A stretch of DNA of 64,000 nt from CAIWHR01 sp963786625. Lineage in GTDB: Bacteria; Pseudomonadota; Gammaproteobacteria; Burkholderiales; Casimicrobiaceae. The translations under genes and the position numbers were made by a program. The notes beneath the pieces were generated by a model that saw only the letters and a list, made by a program, of their open reading frames with translations, did no database searches and had not been told where the DNA came from. Position 1 is the first letter of the stretch; every line of letters starts with the position of its first letter. This document shows, in pieces, positions 1-8,759 of the stretch. The stretch spans positions 744,001 to 808,000 of the forward strand of contig CAWAZS010000014.1 in the NCBI GenBank assembly GCA_963786625.1, read 5' to 3'.

Positions 1-597
1 GCGCCCTCCGGCGGCAAGGTGCGCCTGTTCGGCCGGGAGGTGACCGGGCTTTCCGCCGACGCCATCTCGCGGCTCGGGGTCGGACGGAGCTACCAGAAGA
101 CCAACGTGTTCCTGCCGTTCACCGCGTACGAGAACTGCCGGCTGGCCGCCCAGTCGCGAATGAAGACGTCGATGCGCTTCCTGCGGCCGGCGGACGCGTA
201 CGGATCCGTCGCGGACGCCGCCCGCCGCGCGCTCGATGCCGTCGGGCTCGGCGCGCGCGCGGACGTGGCGGTGGCGATGCTCTCGCACGGCGAGCAGCGA
301 CAGGTCGAGATCGCGATGACGCTCGCGACATCGCCGCGCCTGCTCCTGCTCGACGAGCCGCTCGCCGGCACCGGCGCCGAGGAGGCGAGCGCGATCGTCG
401 CACTGGTGAAGAAGCTCGCGCGCGAGCATGCGATCCTGCTGGTCGAGCACGACATGGACGCGGTGTTCGCGGTCGCCGACGTGCTGACCGTGATGACCAA
501 CGGCGTCGTGCTCGCGTCCGGCGCGCCGGCCGACATCCGCGCCAACCGCGCGGTGCAGGAGGCCTACCTGGGCACCGACGAGCGGGGGGCGGGATGA
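1..597 (+). CDS. livG: LivG-type branched-chain amino acid ABC transporter ATPase (5' partial)
   Basis: The reading frame is open from base 1, so the N-terminus with the Walker A loop lies outside the window. About 198 residues remain. A signature-like segment (LSHGEQRQVEIAMTL), Walker B (LLLLDEP) and the switch histidine (LLVEHDMD) are visible in the order of an ABC ATPase. The C-terminal pattern resembles LivG, the ATPase that with LivF energises uptake of branched-chain amino acids or, in many betaproteobacteria, aromatic acids and other carboxylates. The stop overlaps the start of the next ATPase gene by ATGA, so the two are translationally coupled. The substrate cannot be read from the sequence. 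Confidence 0.85.
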   Translation, partial: APSGGKVRLFGREVTGLSADAISRLGVGRSYQKTNVFLPFTAYENCRLAAQSRMKTSMRFLRPADAYGSVADAARRALDAVGLGARADVAVAMLSHGEQRQVEIAMTLATSPRLLLLDEPLAGTGAEEASAIVALVKKLAREHAILLVEHDMDAVFAVADVLTVMTNGVVLASGAPADIRANRAVQEAYLGTDERGAG

Positions 598-1308
598 ACG
601 GCACGCTGGTCTGGGCGCGCGGCCTCCACACGTTCTACGGCGCCAGCCACATCCTGCACGGCGTCGACTTCGCCGTGCACCCCGGCGAGACCATCGGGCT
701 CATGGGCCGCAACGGCATGGGCAAGACGACGCTGTTGCGCACGATCCTCGGCCTCGTGCGGCCGCGCGAGGGCATCGTCGAGATCGCCGGCGCGGACATG
801 ACCCGGTCCGCGGCCCATGCGATCGCGCGCTGCGGCATCGCCTACGTGCCCGAGGGCCGCGGCATCTTTCCCAATCTCTCGGTCCGCGAGAACCTGCTGA
901 TGGCCGCGCGGGCCGGCGTCGACGGGCGCCGCGAGTGGACCGAGGAGCGCGTGTATGCGACGTTTCCGCGTCTCACCGAGCGGCTCGCGCACGGCGGCGC
1001 GCAGCTCTCCGGCGGCGAGCAGCAGATGCTCACGATCGGCCGCGCGCTGATGACCAACCCGCGGCTGCTGATTCTCGACGAGGCGACCGAGGGTCTCGCG
1101 CCGCTGATCGCGAAGGAGATCTGGGCGATCGTCCGCCGGATCAAGGATGCCGGCATCGCGACGGTGATCGTCGACAAGAACTTCCACGCGGTCTCGGCGA
1201 TCGCCGATCGCGCTGGTCATCCTCGTCAAGGGATCGGTCGCCTACGAAGGCACGAGCTCCGAGCTGGCGGCGCAGCCGCTGCTGCGCGAGAAGCACCTCG
1301 GCGTGTAG
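594..1308 (+). CDS. livF: LivF-type ABC transporter ATPase, one frameshift
   Basis: This is the second ATPase of the Liv pair. Walker A (GRNGMGKTT), signature (LSGGEQQ) and Walker B (LLILDEA) are all present. After about residue 204 the frame is lost near base 1212. The expected C-terminus (VKGSVAYEGTSSEL then LREKHLGV) continues in another frame and ends with TAG at 1306-1308. Restoring one base near GATCGCGCTG rejoins the two parts at the normal family length of about 237 residues. The uncorrected frame runs on into the downstream solute-binding protein, but that apparent fusion is an artefact. A single-base sequencing error is the likely cause. Confidence 0.85.
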
Positions 1309-1460
1309 CGGCTTCCCGCGTGCCGGTGCCAAGGATTGCCGGCTCGACGATGAATGAGATAGCCTATGGTTCGCGCGCGCAAAGGTGCGTCCCGATCCGC
1401 GGCGGGTGCCGAGCGCGCGTGCGAGCGGAGCACGTCGGCTCACAATCAGAGGAGAGTGCA

Positions 1461-2456
1461 ATGCGGCGACGAATCGCCGAATGCATCGTCGCGGTCGCCA
1501 TCGTGCTCCTCGCCGCGCCGACGATTGCGCCAGCGCAGTCGGCCGCGAAGACTCAGCGGATCGGTTGGCTAAGTCTCGGCAACGCTCCCGCTGACGCGAA
1601 GCGCGGCGTCATGGATTTCCAGCAAGGCCTGCGCGACGCCGGCTATGTGGTGGGACAGAATGTCGTCATCGAATACAGGTATGCGAACGGGAACGCCGAA
1701 CGGCTCTCGGAGCTCGCGGCAGAGCTGGTGCGTCTTCCGGTCGACGTCATCGTGACGTCAGGGGAGCTCGCGGCGCTCGCGGCGAAACGTGCGACCGCGA
1801 CGGTACCCGTGGTCGCGACGGAGTTCGGACTCGACCCGGTCGGGACCGGATTGGTCGCGAGTCTCGGACGACCCGGTGGAAACATCACGGGGCTGACGAC
1901 GATCAGCGAGGAGCTCTGGCAGAAGCGGCTGGGGCTGCTGAGAGAGATCGTGCCCAAGGTCTCTCGCCTCGCCGTCCTCTGGAACCCGGCCAACCCGGGC
2001 AACGTGACCTGCCTCAACGAAATCCAGGCGGCGGCCAAGTCGATGGGCATTCGGGTGCAGTCGCACGAAGTCCGTGACGGCAACGCGCTGGATCGCGCCT
2101 TTGCCGCGATCGTCAGGGACCCCGCCGAGGCGATCGTCACGTGCTGGGATGGCGTGACGCTCGAACACGCGCGGGCAATCGGCGATTTTGCGCTAAAGCG
2201 ACGCCTGCCGACGGTGACTCCGCTGAAGGAATACGTGCAGGCCGGGGCACTCCTATCCTATGGCGCGAGCCTTCCCGCCCACCGGCGCCGTGCCGCCCAC
2301 TACGTGGACAAGATCTTCAAAGGCGGGAAGCCGGCGAACCTCCCGGTCGAGCGGCCCACGCTCTTCGAGCTCTGCGTCAACCTCAATACGGCCAAGACCC
2401 TCGGACTCGCGCTTCCGCCGGCGCTCGTGCTGCTGGCCGACGACGTAGTCGAATAG
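1461..2456 (+). CDS. ABC transporter substrate-binding protein (ABC_sub_bind family)
   Basis: The product is a 331-residue exported protein. A signal peptide of about 24 residues ends near PTIAPAQS, and GGAGAG at 1451-1456 is a good ribosome binding site for the ATG. The body has features of the ABC_sub_bind (DUF534/TrpX-like) periplasmic binding proteins: an early IGWLSLG strand, GLRDAGYVVGQN, a GLVASLGRPGGNITG segment and a late LGLALPPALVLLADDVVE end, where the family often finishes with LLARADEVIE. This is a different family from the LivJ-type binding proteins, so it need not serve the upstream ATPases. The ligand is unknown. The gene is intact. Confidence 0.75.
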   Translation: MRRRIAECIVAVAIVLLAAPTIAPAQSAAKTQRIGWLSLGNAPADAKRGVMDFQQGLRDAGYVVGQNVVIEYRYANGNAERLSELAAELVRLPVDVIVTSGELAALAAKRATATVPVVATEFGLDPVGTGLVASLGRPGGNITGLTTISEELWQKRLGLLREIVPKVSRLAVLWNPANPGNVTCLNEIQAAAKSMGIRVQSHEVRDGNALDRAFAAIVRDPAEAIVTCWDGVTLEHARAIGDFALKRRLPTVTPLKEYVQAGALLSYGASLPAHRRRAAHYVDKIFKGGKPANLPVERPTLFELCVNLNTAKTLGLALPPALVLLADDVVE

Positions 2457-2477
2457 TCGGGTGACAAGGAGAATGCC

Positions 2478-2929
2478 ATGCCGCTGACATCCAAAGCTTC
2501 CGCTCGGGTTGGCGCTGTTGCTTTGGGTCACTCTCGCCGCAGGACAGAACACCCTCGGAGAGTTGCTCGACGCCGGAGCCAGGAGGTTATCTGCCGAAGA
2601 GTTCCGGCGGGACCTCGTGGGAAGATCTTTGGCGGGCATAATGTCAGCAAATACCGAGCTTGAAATGGTATACGCGGGGGACGGCACGGTACGAGGCTAT
2701 GGTTACAGGCGGCAAGGACGTGCCGTTTCAAGGATATGAAATGGGCGACATTAGCGGTTCGTGGACGACGGGTGACAGCGACACGATCTGCGTTACCATG
2801 AATGTCAATCTTGCCGCGTTCTCAAAACGCTGCCAGTTCTGGTTCAAGCTCGGCGAGGACTATTTCATCTCCGACTACGATTCGGACCGCAGTGCGCGCG
2901 TGCTCCGTCGGACCGTGACGAAAAAGTGA
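2478..2929 (+). CDS. Small exported protein of unknown function, frame broken twice
   Basis: Three successive frames together read as one protein of about 150 residues. There is an ATG with an upstream AAGGAGAAT at 2466-2474, then a hydrophobic signal-like stretch (LGLALLLWVTLAAG) in the next frame. A conserved-looking body (LAGIMSANTELEMVYAGDGTVRG) follows, and a third frame from about 2680 continues to 2929 with SGSWTTGDSDTICVTMN and CQFWFKLGEDYFIS. The overall pattern resembles DUF995-like exported proteins, but I hold that loosely. Breaks lie near 2500 and 2680. I see no functional motif. The gene follows the solute-binding protein by 21 bases and may be co-transcribed. Confidence 0.5.
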
Positions 2930-2994
2930 ACTATCGTGGCACGTTCACGTCGGAATTGCGCGGCGGGACATGACGCGTTGGCCGCCGTAATCCG

Positions 2995-3761
2995 ATGCCT
3001 TTCGTCGATGTTGGCTCGCACCAGCTCGAGTACGAGCGGATCGAGGTCGCGCGCGCCCCGCGCCCGACGCTGGTCTTCCTGCACGAGGGACTGGGCTCCG
3101 TCGCGATGTGGCGGGACTTCCCGGGCCGCCTCGCGCACGCCACGAACTGCAACGCCGTCGTCTATTCGCGCTACGGCTACGGCCTCTCGGATCCGCTGAC
3201 GGAGCCGAGGACGCCGCGCTACATGCACGACGAGGCGCTCGTCGCGCTGCCGGCGCTGCTCGATCGGCTGGCGATCGACCGGCCGATCCTCGTCGGGCAC
3301 AGCGACGGCGGCTCGATCGCGCTGATCCACGCCGGGGCCGGCATCCGCCCGCTTGCCGCGGTCGTCACGCTGGCCGCGCACGTGCTGGTCGAGGACATTT
3401 CGATCGCGAGCATCGCGGCGGCAAAGCTCGCGTACGAAACGACGGACCTGCGCGCGCGGCTCGCCCGCTACCACGCCGACGTCGACGTCGGCGTTCTGGG
3501 GCTGGAACGACGATATGGCTCGCCGCGGAGTTCCGCGACTGGAACATCGAGGAATACCTCCCGCGCATCGCGTGCCCGGTGCTGGCGATCCAGGGCGAGG
3601 ACGACGAGTACGGGACGATGGAGCAGATGCGGCGCATCGGCGCCGGCGTGCGCGACGTCGAACTGCTGGCGCTGCAGGATTGCCGCCATTCGGCGCACAA
3701 GGACCAGCCGCAGGCGGTGATCGAGGCGATCACGCGCTTCGTCGATCGCGTCACGCCATGA
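2995..3761 (+). CDS. Alpha/beta hydrolase, one frameshift
   Basis: The N-terminal frame gives an alpha/beta hydrolase fold: an oxyanion segment LHEGLGS, a YSRYGYGLSDP motif and the nucleophile elbow GHSDGG. Near base 3500 the frame changes. The C-terminal part continues in the other frame with CPVLAIQGEDDEYGT (acid residue region) and a final histidine in DCRHSAHKDQP, ending at TGA 3759-3761. Serine, acid and histidine can all be assigned, so the enzyme is probably active once the single-base error is corrected. The corrected length is about 255 residues. The family includes esterases and C-C hydrolases, and the substrate cannot be inferred. Confidence 0.75.
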
Positions 3762-3809
3762 TGGAGGTTGACGCGGGGAATGTCGGCAATGCCGCGGCCG
3801 CCTCGGCGA

Positions 3810-4009
3810 TCAAGCCTTGATCGCCCTGGGGAGGGGCCGAAGCACCCGCTGCCCGCCATCGATGCGAATCTCCTGCCCGGTGCCGTGCGCGGCGTGCGGC
3901 GATAGCAGGAACGAAATCGCCTGCGCCATATCGGTGGGCTCGGCAATGCGGTTGGTGGGAATCAGCGCTGCCGTGCGCGCTTCGGCTTCGGGGGCGGCAA
4001 TAAGGCGCT
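3810..4009 (-). pseudogene. C-terminal remnant of a short-chain dehydrogenase
   Basis: On the minus strand about 63 codons read as the C-terminus of an FabG-like SDR: IPTNRIAEPTDMAQAISFLL, then a serine-proline segment, GTGQEIRIDGG and a stop at 3810-3812. These match the usual end of classical SDRs (helix, then the TGQ..xVDGG strand). A stop lies in frame just upstream, and no Rossmann motif, catalytic Tyr-Lys or start is present. It is therefore a decayed fragment, perhaps left by a deletion at the border of the light-response island. Confidence 0.65.
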
Positions 4010-4203
4010 AAGTGAGAGCGGATCGGTCAAGCCGGGCGCGCCGAAGCTCACAATTGCCGGACTCCGCCACCGCGAAGGTCGGTAGGCGGTGGACGCCGAA
4101 GTCATTTTTCGTGGTTCGAATCGAACAAGGCATTTGGCGAACGTGTCCGCCGGCGGGACCGCGTACATGGGTGTCCGCCCGCAATCCCGATGTCCGCTGC
4201 ACC

Positions 4204-4302
4204 TCAGTTCATCTTCCGGAATTCCTGGATGGTCGAGACCAGACCTACAACCAGGATGCCGAAGACGACGACACCCAGGACCAGAAGCTCGTTGGCGTTC
4301 AC
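4204..4302 (-). CDS. Tiny membrane protein (32 aa)
   Basis: A GTG start overlaps the TGA of the upstream 61-residue gene (GTGA), and GAGGAAAAA precedes it. The 32-residue product has one hydrophobic segment (LLVLGVVVFGILVVGLV) followed by a charged tail ending KMN. The layout resembles small single-span proteins that dock on larger membrane partners. It is the last of three small membrane genes downstream of the MerR regulator. I recognise no family. Confidence 0.5.
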   Translation of the reverse strand: MNANELLVLGVVVFGILVVGLVSTIQEFRKMN

Positions 4303-4484
4303 TTTTTCCTCCCTAGCAGAGCGGCCAGCTTGAAGTAGATGCCAAAGCCGAATATGGATGGGATCCAGATGGCGGTGAATATCGCCTGCTCGCGGTCCTG
4401 CACCGCAAACCAAAGGTAGGCGGAGACAACGAACGAGATCATCACGGCCAAGAGAATGAAGTAATCCGATTTCCTGAACATCAT
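4299..4484 (-). CDS. Small inner-membrane protein (61 aa)
   Basis: The product has two predicted hydrophobic segments (YFILLAVMISFVVSAYLWF and a second around IWIPSIFGFGIYF) and ends with a basic GRKK. The ATG lies 15 bases after the upstream 74-residue gene, and the stop overlaps the following 32-residue gene. The tight packing on one strand after the MerR gene indicates a shared transcript. No family could be assigned. Confidence 0.6.
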   Translation of the reverse strand: MMFRKSDYFILLAVMISFVVSAYLWFAVQDREQAIFTAIWIPSIFGFGIYFKLAALLGRKK

Positions 4485-4499
4485 GCGTCTCCCATGGTT

Positions 4500-4724
4500 T
4501 CACTGCTCCAGGTACTCAACGGCGCCGTAGCCGATCGCACTCAGCAAACAACCGGCTATCGCCACCGAACCGACAACGCGTATGCCCGAGGAGATCCCGA
4601 TCGCGAAGAGATCCGCGGGGATGACGCCGGTCAAGGCGAGCATCAGGCCCACGCAGCCAACCGCCGTGAGCGAATTGCCTGCGCGAATGAGCGTCTTGCA
4701 TACGAACTGTCGCGTAGTGCTCAC
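4500..4724 (-). CDS. Small membrane protein (74 aa)
   Basis: The start ATG overlaps the stop of the MerR-type regulator gene by four bases (ATGA), so translation is coupled. The 74-residue product has two hydrophobic segments (LTAVGCVGLMLALTGVI and VGSVAIAGCLLSAIGYGA) separated by a short loop with ADLF. Membrane location is clear. I recognise no family. It is the first of three consecutive small membrane genes in the regulator operon. Confidence 0.6.
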   Translation of the reverse strand: MSTTRQFVCKTLIRAGNSLTAVGCVGLMLALTGVIPADLFAIGISSGIRVVGSVAIAGCLLSAIGYGAVEYLEQ

Positions 4725-5770
4725 GATGCGTCGAGTGCTTTCCCGTCGATCTTCGGGTCGTCAGTGGACACTGTTGTTGCGCCGGCTTCGCCGGGGAGCG
4801 CGAGCCCCTCGGCCTGGGCGACGCGTACGAGGGCATCCTCGAACAGCGCCCGTGCGGAACCGGCCACGCGCTCCAGGTATCGATGTAGCGCCGCGTCAGC
4901 CGGGCTGCGGTTTTCGCATTCGGCGCTGTAGCGCTCGAAAGTGCCGAGGCTCAGCAGCAACTCCGCGACGTGGCGCGGGCACTCGCAGTACAAGGTGCTC
5001 GAAGCCTGAACGAGCTGGGCCAGCGACCGGTCGTTGAATCGTCGGCTCGGGACTGCGTCGAGCGGCAACACCCGCGATCCCGGACGCGCATCGGGACGGA
5101 TCGCTTCGCGGCAGAGTCGGTCGAGCTCCGCCAGGTCGAGCGGCGAATGCATCACCGCGTGGCCGCGGGCGCGCAGTGCACCGGCCACCGCTGCCGGGCC
5201 GAACCGATAGGCGACCACGGCGCGCCGCGCGCCGACGGCATGGACCAATGCGTCGACAGCGGCGATCGCGTCGATCTGGAGCATTGGCAACTCGATCGCT
5301 AGCACGTCGGCCGTGATTCCGCGCAGCACCTCCAATGCGCGGTCGGCCTCGGCGCATGTCGCAACGAAGACCAGGGTCGGGAACGCAGCGCCATCGCGCG
5401 CCGCGCGCTGGGTTAGCGCTTCGCCAACGATCGCGGCCCGAACCGCTCGCAGCGATCTGTCGAACATGGCGGGGACGCCGCGCGACGCTGCCCCCGCCGT
5501 GTCGCGCATTTCGCGCAGCGCCCCGAACGGCAGGGTCGCGATCGAGCCAATCGGGTTTCCGAGATCGACCAGCTGCTTGATCAAGGCCAGGCGGCTCACA
5601 TCCTCGGTCGAGTACTGGCGATGGCCGCGCGGATTGAGCCCGGGCCCCACTACGCCATACCTGCGCTCCCAAACACGCAGTGTCTCTACCGGAATCCCCG
5701 CGAGCCGCGCAGCGGTGCCGCTGCGGTAGGTTGGGACGAAGCTGGTGCCCGTCCGTTCGTCACTCGTCAC
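4721..5770 (-). CDS. MerR-family regulator of the light-response island (LitR/CarH/BluR-like)
   Basis: An N-terminal MerR winged helix-turn-helix (residues about 15-85; TAARLAGIPVETLRVWERRYG, then NPRGHRQYS) is followed by a long C-terminal domain with a Rossmann-like LVFVATCAEADRALEVLRG segment. Its position matches the cobalamin-binding half of LitR/CarH, but the DxHxxG motif is missing, so B12 sensing is unlikely. The frame stays open up to an ATG at 5854. I choose the GTG at 5770 because GGAG at 5783-5780 is well placed, and because an operator and a -10-like sequence lie at 5806-5823, inside the longer reading. The protein is then 349 residues. Divergent genes include a BLUF photoreceptor, folE and a photolyase remnant, so it is probably the island's repressor. 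Confidence 0.75.
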   Translation of the reverse strand: MTSDERTGTSFVPTYRSGTAARLAGIPVETLRVWERRYGVVGPGLNPRGHRQYSTEDVSRLALIKQLVDLGNPIGSIATLPFGALREMRDTAGAASRGVPAMFDRSLRAVRAAIVGEALTQRAARDGAAFPTLVFVATCAEADRALEVLRGITADVLAIELPMLQIDAIAAVDALVHAVGARRAVVAYRFGPAAVAGALRARGHAVMHSPLDLAELDRLCREAIRPDARPGSRVLPLDAVPSRRFNDRSLAQLVQASSTLYCECPRHVAELLLSLGTFERYSAECENRSPADAALHRYLERVAGSARALFEDALVRVAQAEGLALPGEAGATTVSTDDPKIDGKALDAS

Positions 5771-5805
5771 GCCCGACTTCTCCAAGGTTCTAGTTTCCCG
5801 CGTCA

Positions 5806-5818
5806 TTGTCCAGGACAT
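5806..5818. promoter_or_regulatory. Operator-like palindrome TTGTCCAGGACAT before the MerR gene
   Basis: The 13-mer TTGTCCAGGACAT is almost palindromic. Read on the minus strand it is preceded directly by an AT-rich GAATAT, with TTGCCT 17 bases further up, which suggests a -10 touching the operator and so autoregulation of the MerR gene. Near-identical copies occur at 5903-5915, 14911-14923 and 14975-14987. Confidence 0.6.
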
Positions 5819-5876
5819 ATTCTCATACTGAACCGTCCGAGGCAAGTCACTCATGGTACAGATGCCGAAAAATAAC

Positions 5877-5904
5877 TTGACAACAGCAGTTCATGTCGTA
5901 TATT
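5877..5904 (+). promoter_or_regulatory. Promoter of the DUF393-fasciclin-folE-BLUF operon
   Basis: A consensus -35 (TTGACA, 5877-5882) is followed after 16 bases by TATATT (5899-5904). The -10 overlaps the first bases of the palindrome at 5903-5915, so a bound regulator would block polymerase. The first gene downstream starts at 6001. Confidence 0.65.
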
Positions 5905-5915
5905 GTCTAGGACAA
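5903..5915. promoter_or_regulatory. Operator-like palindrome TTGTCTAGGACAA over the -10 box
   Basis: The half-sites TTGTC and GACAA form an inverted repeat. It lies on the end of the plus-strand -10 element. It is the best match to the motif shared by the four transcription starts of the island, and so the likely binding site of the adjacent MerR-type regulator. Confidence 0.65.
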
Positions 5916-6000
5916 ATGATGCTTGCTATTAGGCATACGGAGACAAAAGCGGGGCTGCCCTGCCAACGGGCCGGCGAGGCGCAACTGTCGGTTTGAGTTC

Positions 6001-6396
6001 ATGACGACCCCAACTACCTGCACGGTCTACTTCGACGGCGCCTGCCCGGTGTGCCGCAGGGAGATTGCGCATTACCGGCGGCAACGCGGCTCCGATGCGA
6101 TTGCCTGGGTCGACGCATCGAGCTGCGACGAGGCGGCACTCGGCCCGGGGCTCGATCGAACCGTGGTCCTGAGTCGCTTCCACGTCCGCGAGGCGGACGG
6201 CACGCTCACGTCGGGCGCTGCGGCGTTCGTGGCTATCTGGCGCCGACTGCCGGCATTCGCGTGGATCGCATCTCTGGCGTCGACGCGACCCGTGCTCGCC
6301 GTGCTCGATGCCGGCTACCGGATCTTTCTGCGCGCCCGGCGTTTGTGGCGCCCGGTCGACCGCGGAGCGACGTCCGCACCGGGGCAGCGCCCATGA
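6001..6396 (+). CDS. DUF393 (DCC family) thiol protein
   Basis: This 131-residue protein begins with the DCC family hallmark (YFDGACPVCRRE), a thioredoxin-like strand followed by a CxxC-type motif. The frame is open further upstream, but the ATG at 6001 places the motif at residue 10, where it normally sits. A late hydrophobic region (LASTRPVLAVLDAGYRIFL) is usual for the family. Members are common in light-responsive MerR regulons of proteobacteria, and their role is unproven, perhaps thiol-disulfide chemistry. It is the first gene of the operon driven by the promoter at 5877-5904. Confidence 0.75.
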   Translation: MTTPTTCTVYFDGACPVCRREIAHYRRQRGSDAIAWVDASSCDEAALGPGLDRTVVLSRFHVREADGTLTSGAAAFVAIWRRLPAFAWIASLASTRPVLAVLDAGYRIFLRARRLWRPVDRGATSAPGQRP

Positions 6397-6575
6397 GGAT
6401 CATTGCCGTCGCGGCGTGGGGCGGCGTTTGCCGCCACGGGCGGCGAGGCCGCGGACCCGAAGGGCGGGTGCCCCGCACGGGCGGATCCGGCATCGTCGGC
6501 CCGTTGCTCTCAAGTTACCTCGTCCGGAGTTCCGGACACATTCCCAGCAGTCGTCTTTCAACCAGGAGATTCAGC
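6397..6575 (+). other. Gap with a possible disrupted small exported protein
   Basis: An ATG at 6393 overlaps the DUF393 stop (ATGA) and starts MRIIAVAAW. After one base shift near 6420 it would continue AAFAATGGEAADPKGG and remain open to a TGA overlapping the fasciclin ATG. Codon use is coding-like only in the first half. The call is weak; nothing else is seen here. Confidence 0.25.
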
Positions 6576-7099
6576 ATGACCAAAGTCAGGACCGTTCTCG
6601 CTTCTGCCGTCGCCGCAGCCGTTCTCGCCACGGGCGTATCCGCGGCGTTCGCGGAGAGCAAGCCCGCCAACGCGTACATGGGCGGCGCGGCCATGGCAAA
6701 GGCCGACATCGTCGTCACCGCCGTCGACGCGGGCCAGTTCAACACGCTCGCCAAGGCGCTGACCGCGGCCGGCCTCGTCGACACCCTCAAGGGCCCGGGG
6801 CCATTCACCGTATTCGCGCCGACCGACGAGGCGTTTGCCAAGATCCCCCCGAGAAGCTGAACGCGCTTCTCGCGGACAAGGCGGCGCTCACGAAGGTGCT
6901 GACCTATCACGTCGTGTCCGGCAAGGTGGTTGCCGCCGACGTGAAGACCGGCCCGGTGAAGACGGTCGAGGGGCAGAACCTGAACCTCAATGTTTCGTCC
7001 GCCGGGGTGATGGTGAACAACGCCAAGGTCATCAAGACGGACGTCATGGCGACGAACGGCGTCATCCACGTCATCGACACCGTGGTGCTGCCGAACTGA
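6576..7099 (+). CDS. Exported fasciclin (FAS1) domain protein, one frameshift
   Basis: AGGAG at 6564-6568 precedes the ATG. A signal peptide (ending near SAAFAES) leads into one FAS1 domain with the usual landmarks: FNTLAKALTAAGL, GPFTVFAPTDEAF, LTYHVVSGKV, and a late TNGVIHVIDTVVLP. The frame breaks in a run of six C at about 6845. Adding one C restores IPPEKLNALL and a normal protein of about 174 residues. FAS1 proteins are periplasmic or surface proteins, and those in bacterial light regulons have no agreed biochemical role. A shortened relative lies at 13066-13296. Confidence 0.85.
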
Positions 7100-7116
7100 G
7101 GATCGAGTTTCTGCAG

Positions 7117-7148
7117 GCGCGAAGCCCCGGGCGACCGGGGCTTCGCGC
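7117..7148 (+). terminator. Strong GC hairpin after the fasciclin gene
   Basis: Perfect 14-base arms (GCGCGAAGCCCCGG at 7117-7130 and its complement at 7135-7148) enclose the loop GCGA. No U-tract follows, so it may act as an attenuating or mRNA-stabilising hairpin rather than a full intrinsic terminator. It starts 18 bases after the fasciclin stop. Confidence 0.6.
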
Positions 7149-7313
7149 CTCAGGCTCGCCCGAGCGCGTCGTGATCGAACTCGGCCGCCGGCTGAGTGCC
7201 AACGGGTTCGTGTCAATCGAAAGGCCACTGGATCGGGGTCTCCCGGAGCACGAAGCGAGACATGCGGGAAGTGGCGAAAGCATGACCAATCAAACCATCG
7301 GACTGAGAGCGAT

Positions 7314-8690
7314 ATGCGCGTTTTGATGACAGGAGCGACCGGCCTGATCGGCAAGGAATTGGGCAAGGCATTGGCCGCTCGCGGCGACACCCTGGTCTGC
7401 CTGATTCGCAACGCGCAAGGTGCCGGGCGCCGGTTGCCGTTTCCGGCGACGTGTTTCGAATGGGACCACCTGCGCGCGGTGCCCGCGGAGGCATTGCGTC
7501 GGAGTCGATGCGATCGTCCATCTGTCGGGTGAGCCTGTCGCCGAGAAGCGCTGGACGAACGAACAGAAGCGCCTGATTCTCGATACGCGCGTGCTCGGCA
7601 CGCGGCGGCTCGTCCAGGCGGTGCTGAACCATGGCCCGGACATCAAGTCCTTCGTGCATGGATCCGCCATCGGGTTCTACGGTGACCGTGCCGATGCAAC
7701 GCTGACCGCGACCAGCGCGAAGGGAACGGGCTTTCTCGCCGACGTGGTCGAGGCGTGGGAGGCGGAGCTTCGTCCGCTGACGGAAGCGACGGCCCGATGT
7801 GCGCATGGCGATCGTAAGGACGGGGATCGTCCTCGCCCGCCAAGGCGGCGCGCTGGCGAAGATGCTGCCGATGTTCCGGGAGTCGGCCGCCGGAAGGCTC
7901 GGGAGCGGCAGTCAGTGGATGAGCTGGATCCACATCGACGACATCGTCGGGGCTGTTCCTGCACGCGCTGGATTCACAGGCGGCGGGCGTCCTGGAAGGG
8001 GTCGCACCGCAACCGGTGACCAATCGCGATTTCACGAAATCCCTGTGCCGGTCGCTGCAGGTCTTCGAAAACGCTCCGGCCCCGTCGGTGGCCCTCAAGG
8101 CGCTCTTCGGTGAAATGGGCGGAATCGTCCTGGAAAGCGCGAAGGTAGAACCGCGCCAGACGCTTGCCTCGGGCTTCCGCTACCGGTTCGAGTCCATCGA
8201 CCAGGCATTCGCCGATCTGCTGACCCCTCTGCAGGGATCGACCCGGGAAAAGGTGTCGGAGCAGTGGGTGCCGCATGCGCCGGAAGAGATCTGGCCGTTT
8301 TTCTGTGACGAAGGAAATCTGGAGGAGCTCACTCCCGACTTCCTGAACTTCAAAGTTCTGGGGAAATCGACGCGCGAGATCGGCGAAGGCACGTTGATCG
8401 ACTATCGCCTGAAGCTGAACGGCATTCCCATGGATTGGCAAAGCCGGATCGAGAACTGGGAGCCTGCGCGGCGCTTTGTCGACACGCAGGTCAAGGGACC
8501 GTACTCGTACTGGCGGCATGCGCACGAGTTCATTCCGTTGGCGAACGGGACGCTCATGCGCGATGTCGTCCGGTACCGGCTGCCACTTGGATGGCTGGGA
8601 TCGGTGGTCGCCGGCTGGAAAGTCGAAGCGCAGGTCGATCAGATCTTCTCCTACCGCTCGACGAAGATCGCCGAGCGATTCGCGAATTGA
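7314..8690 (+). CDS. TIGR01777-type epimerase fused to an SRPBCC domain, three frameshifts
   Basis: The N-terminal half is an extended SDR with the nucleotide loop TGATGLIGKELGKAL, HLSGEPVAEKRW, GSAIGFYGD and WIHIDDIVG, all typical of the TIGR01777 (YfcH-like) family. The C-terminal half, from about 8240, is an SRPBCC ligand-binding domain (VSEQWVPHAPEEIWPFFCDE to KIAERFAN). Breaks near 7500, 7795 and 7960 split the first half into several frames; each piece matches the family in order, so single-base errors are likely. The corrected product is about 458 residues. This fusion is common in LitR-type light regulons, but its substrate is not known. It belongs to the operon that starts near 5900. 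Confidence 0.8.
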
Positions 8691-8759
8691 CAGGCAATCC
8701 ACGGCCCGGCGCTTGCCTCTTTCACCTCCCGGATTGCGTGAGCATCATCAAGGAGTCGT

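Noticed and set aside
594..2456. A 620-residue fusion of LivF with the solute-binding protein
   Set aside because: It arises only because LivF loses its frame near 1212; the true LivF end and stop are present in another frame, and the binding protein has its own ribosome binding site and signal peptide.
4721..5770. Regulator as a true B12-dependent LitR/CarH photoreceptor
   Set aside because: The C-terminal domain lacks the DxHxxG cobalamin motif at the expected place.
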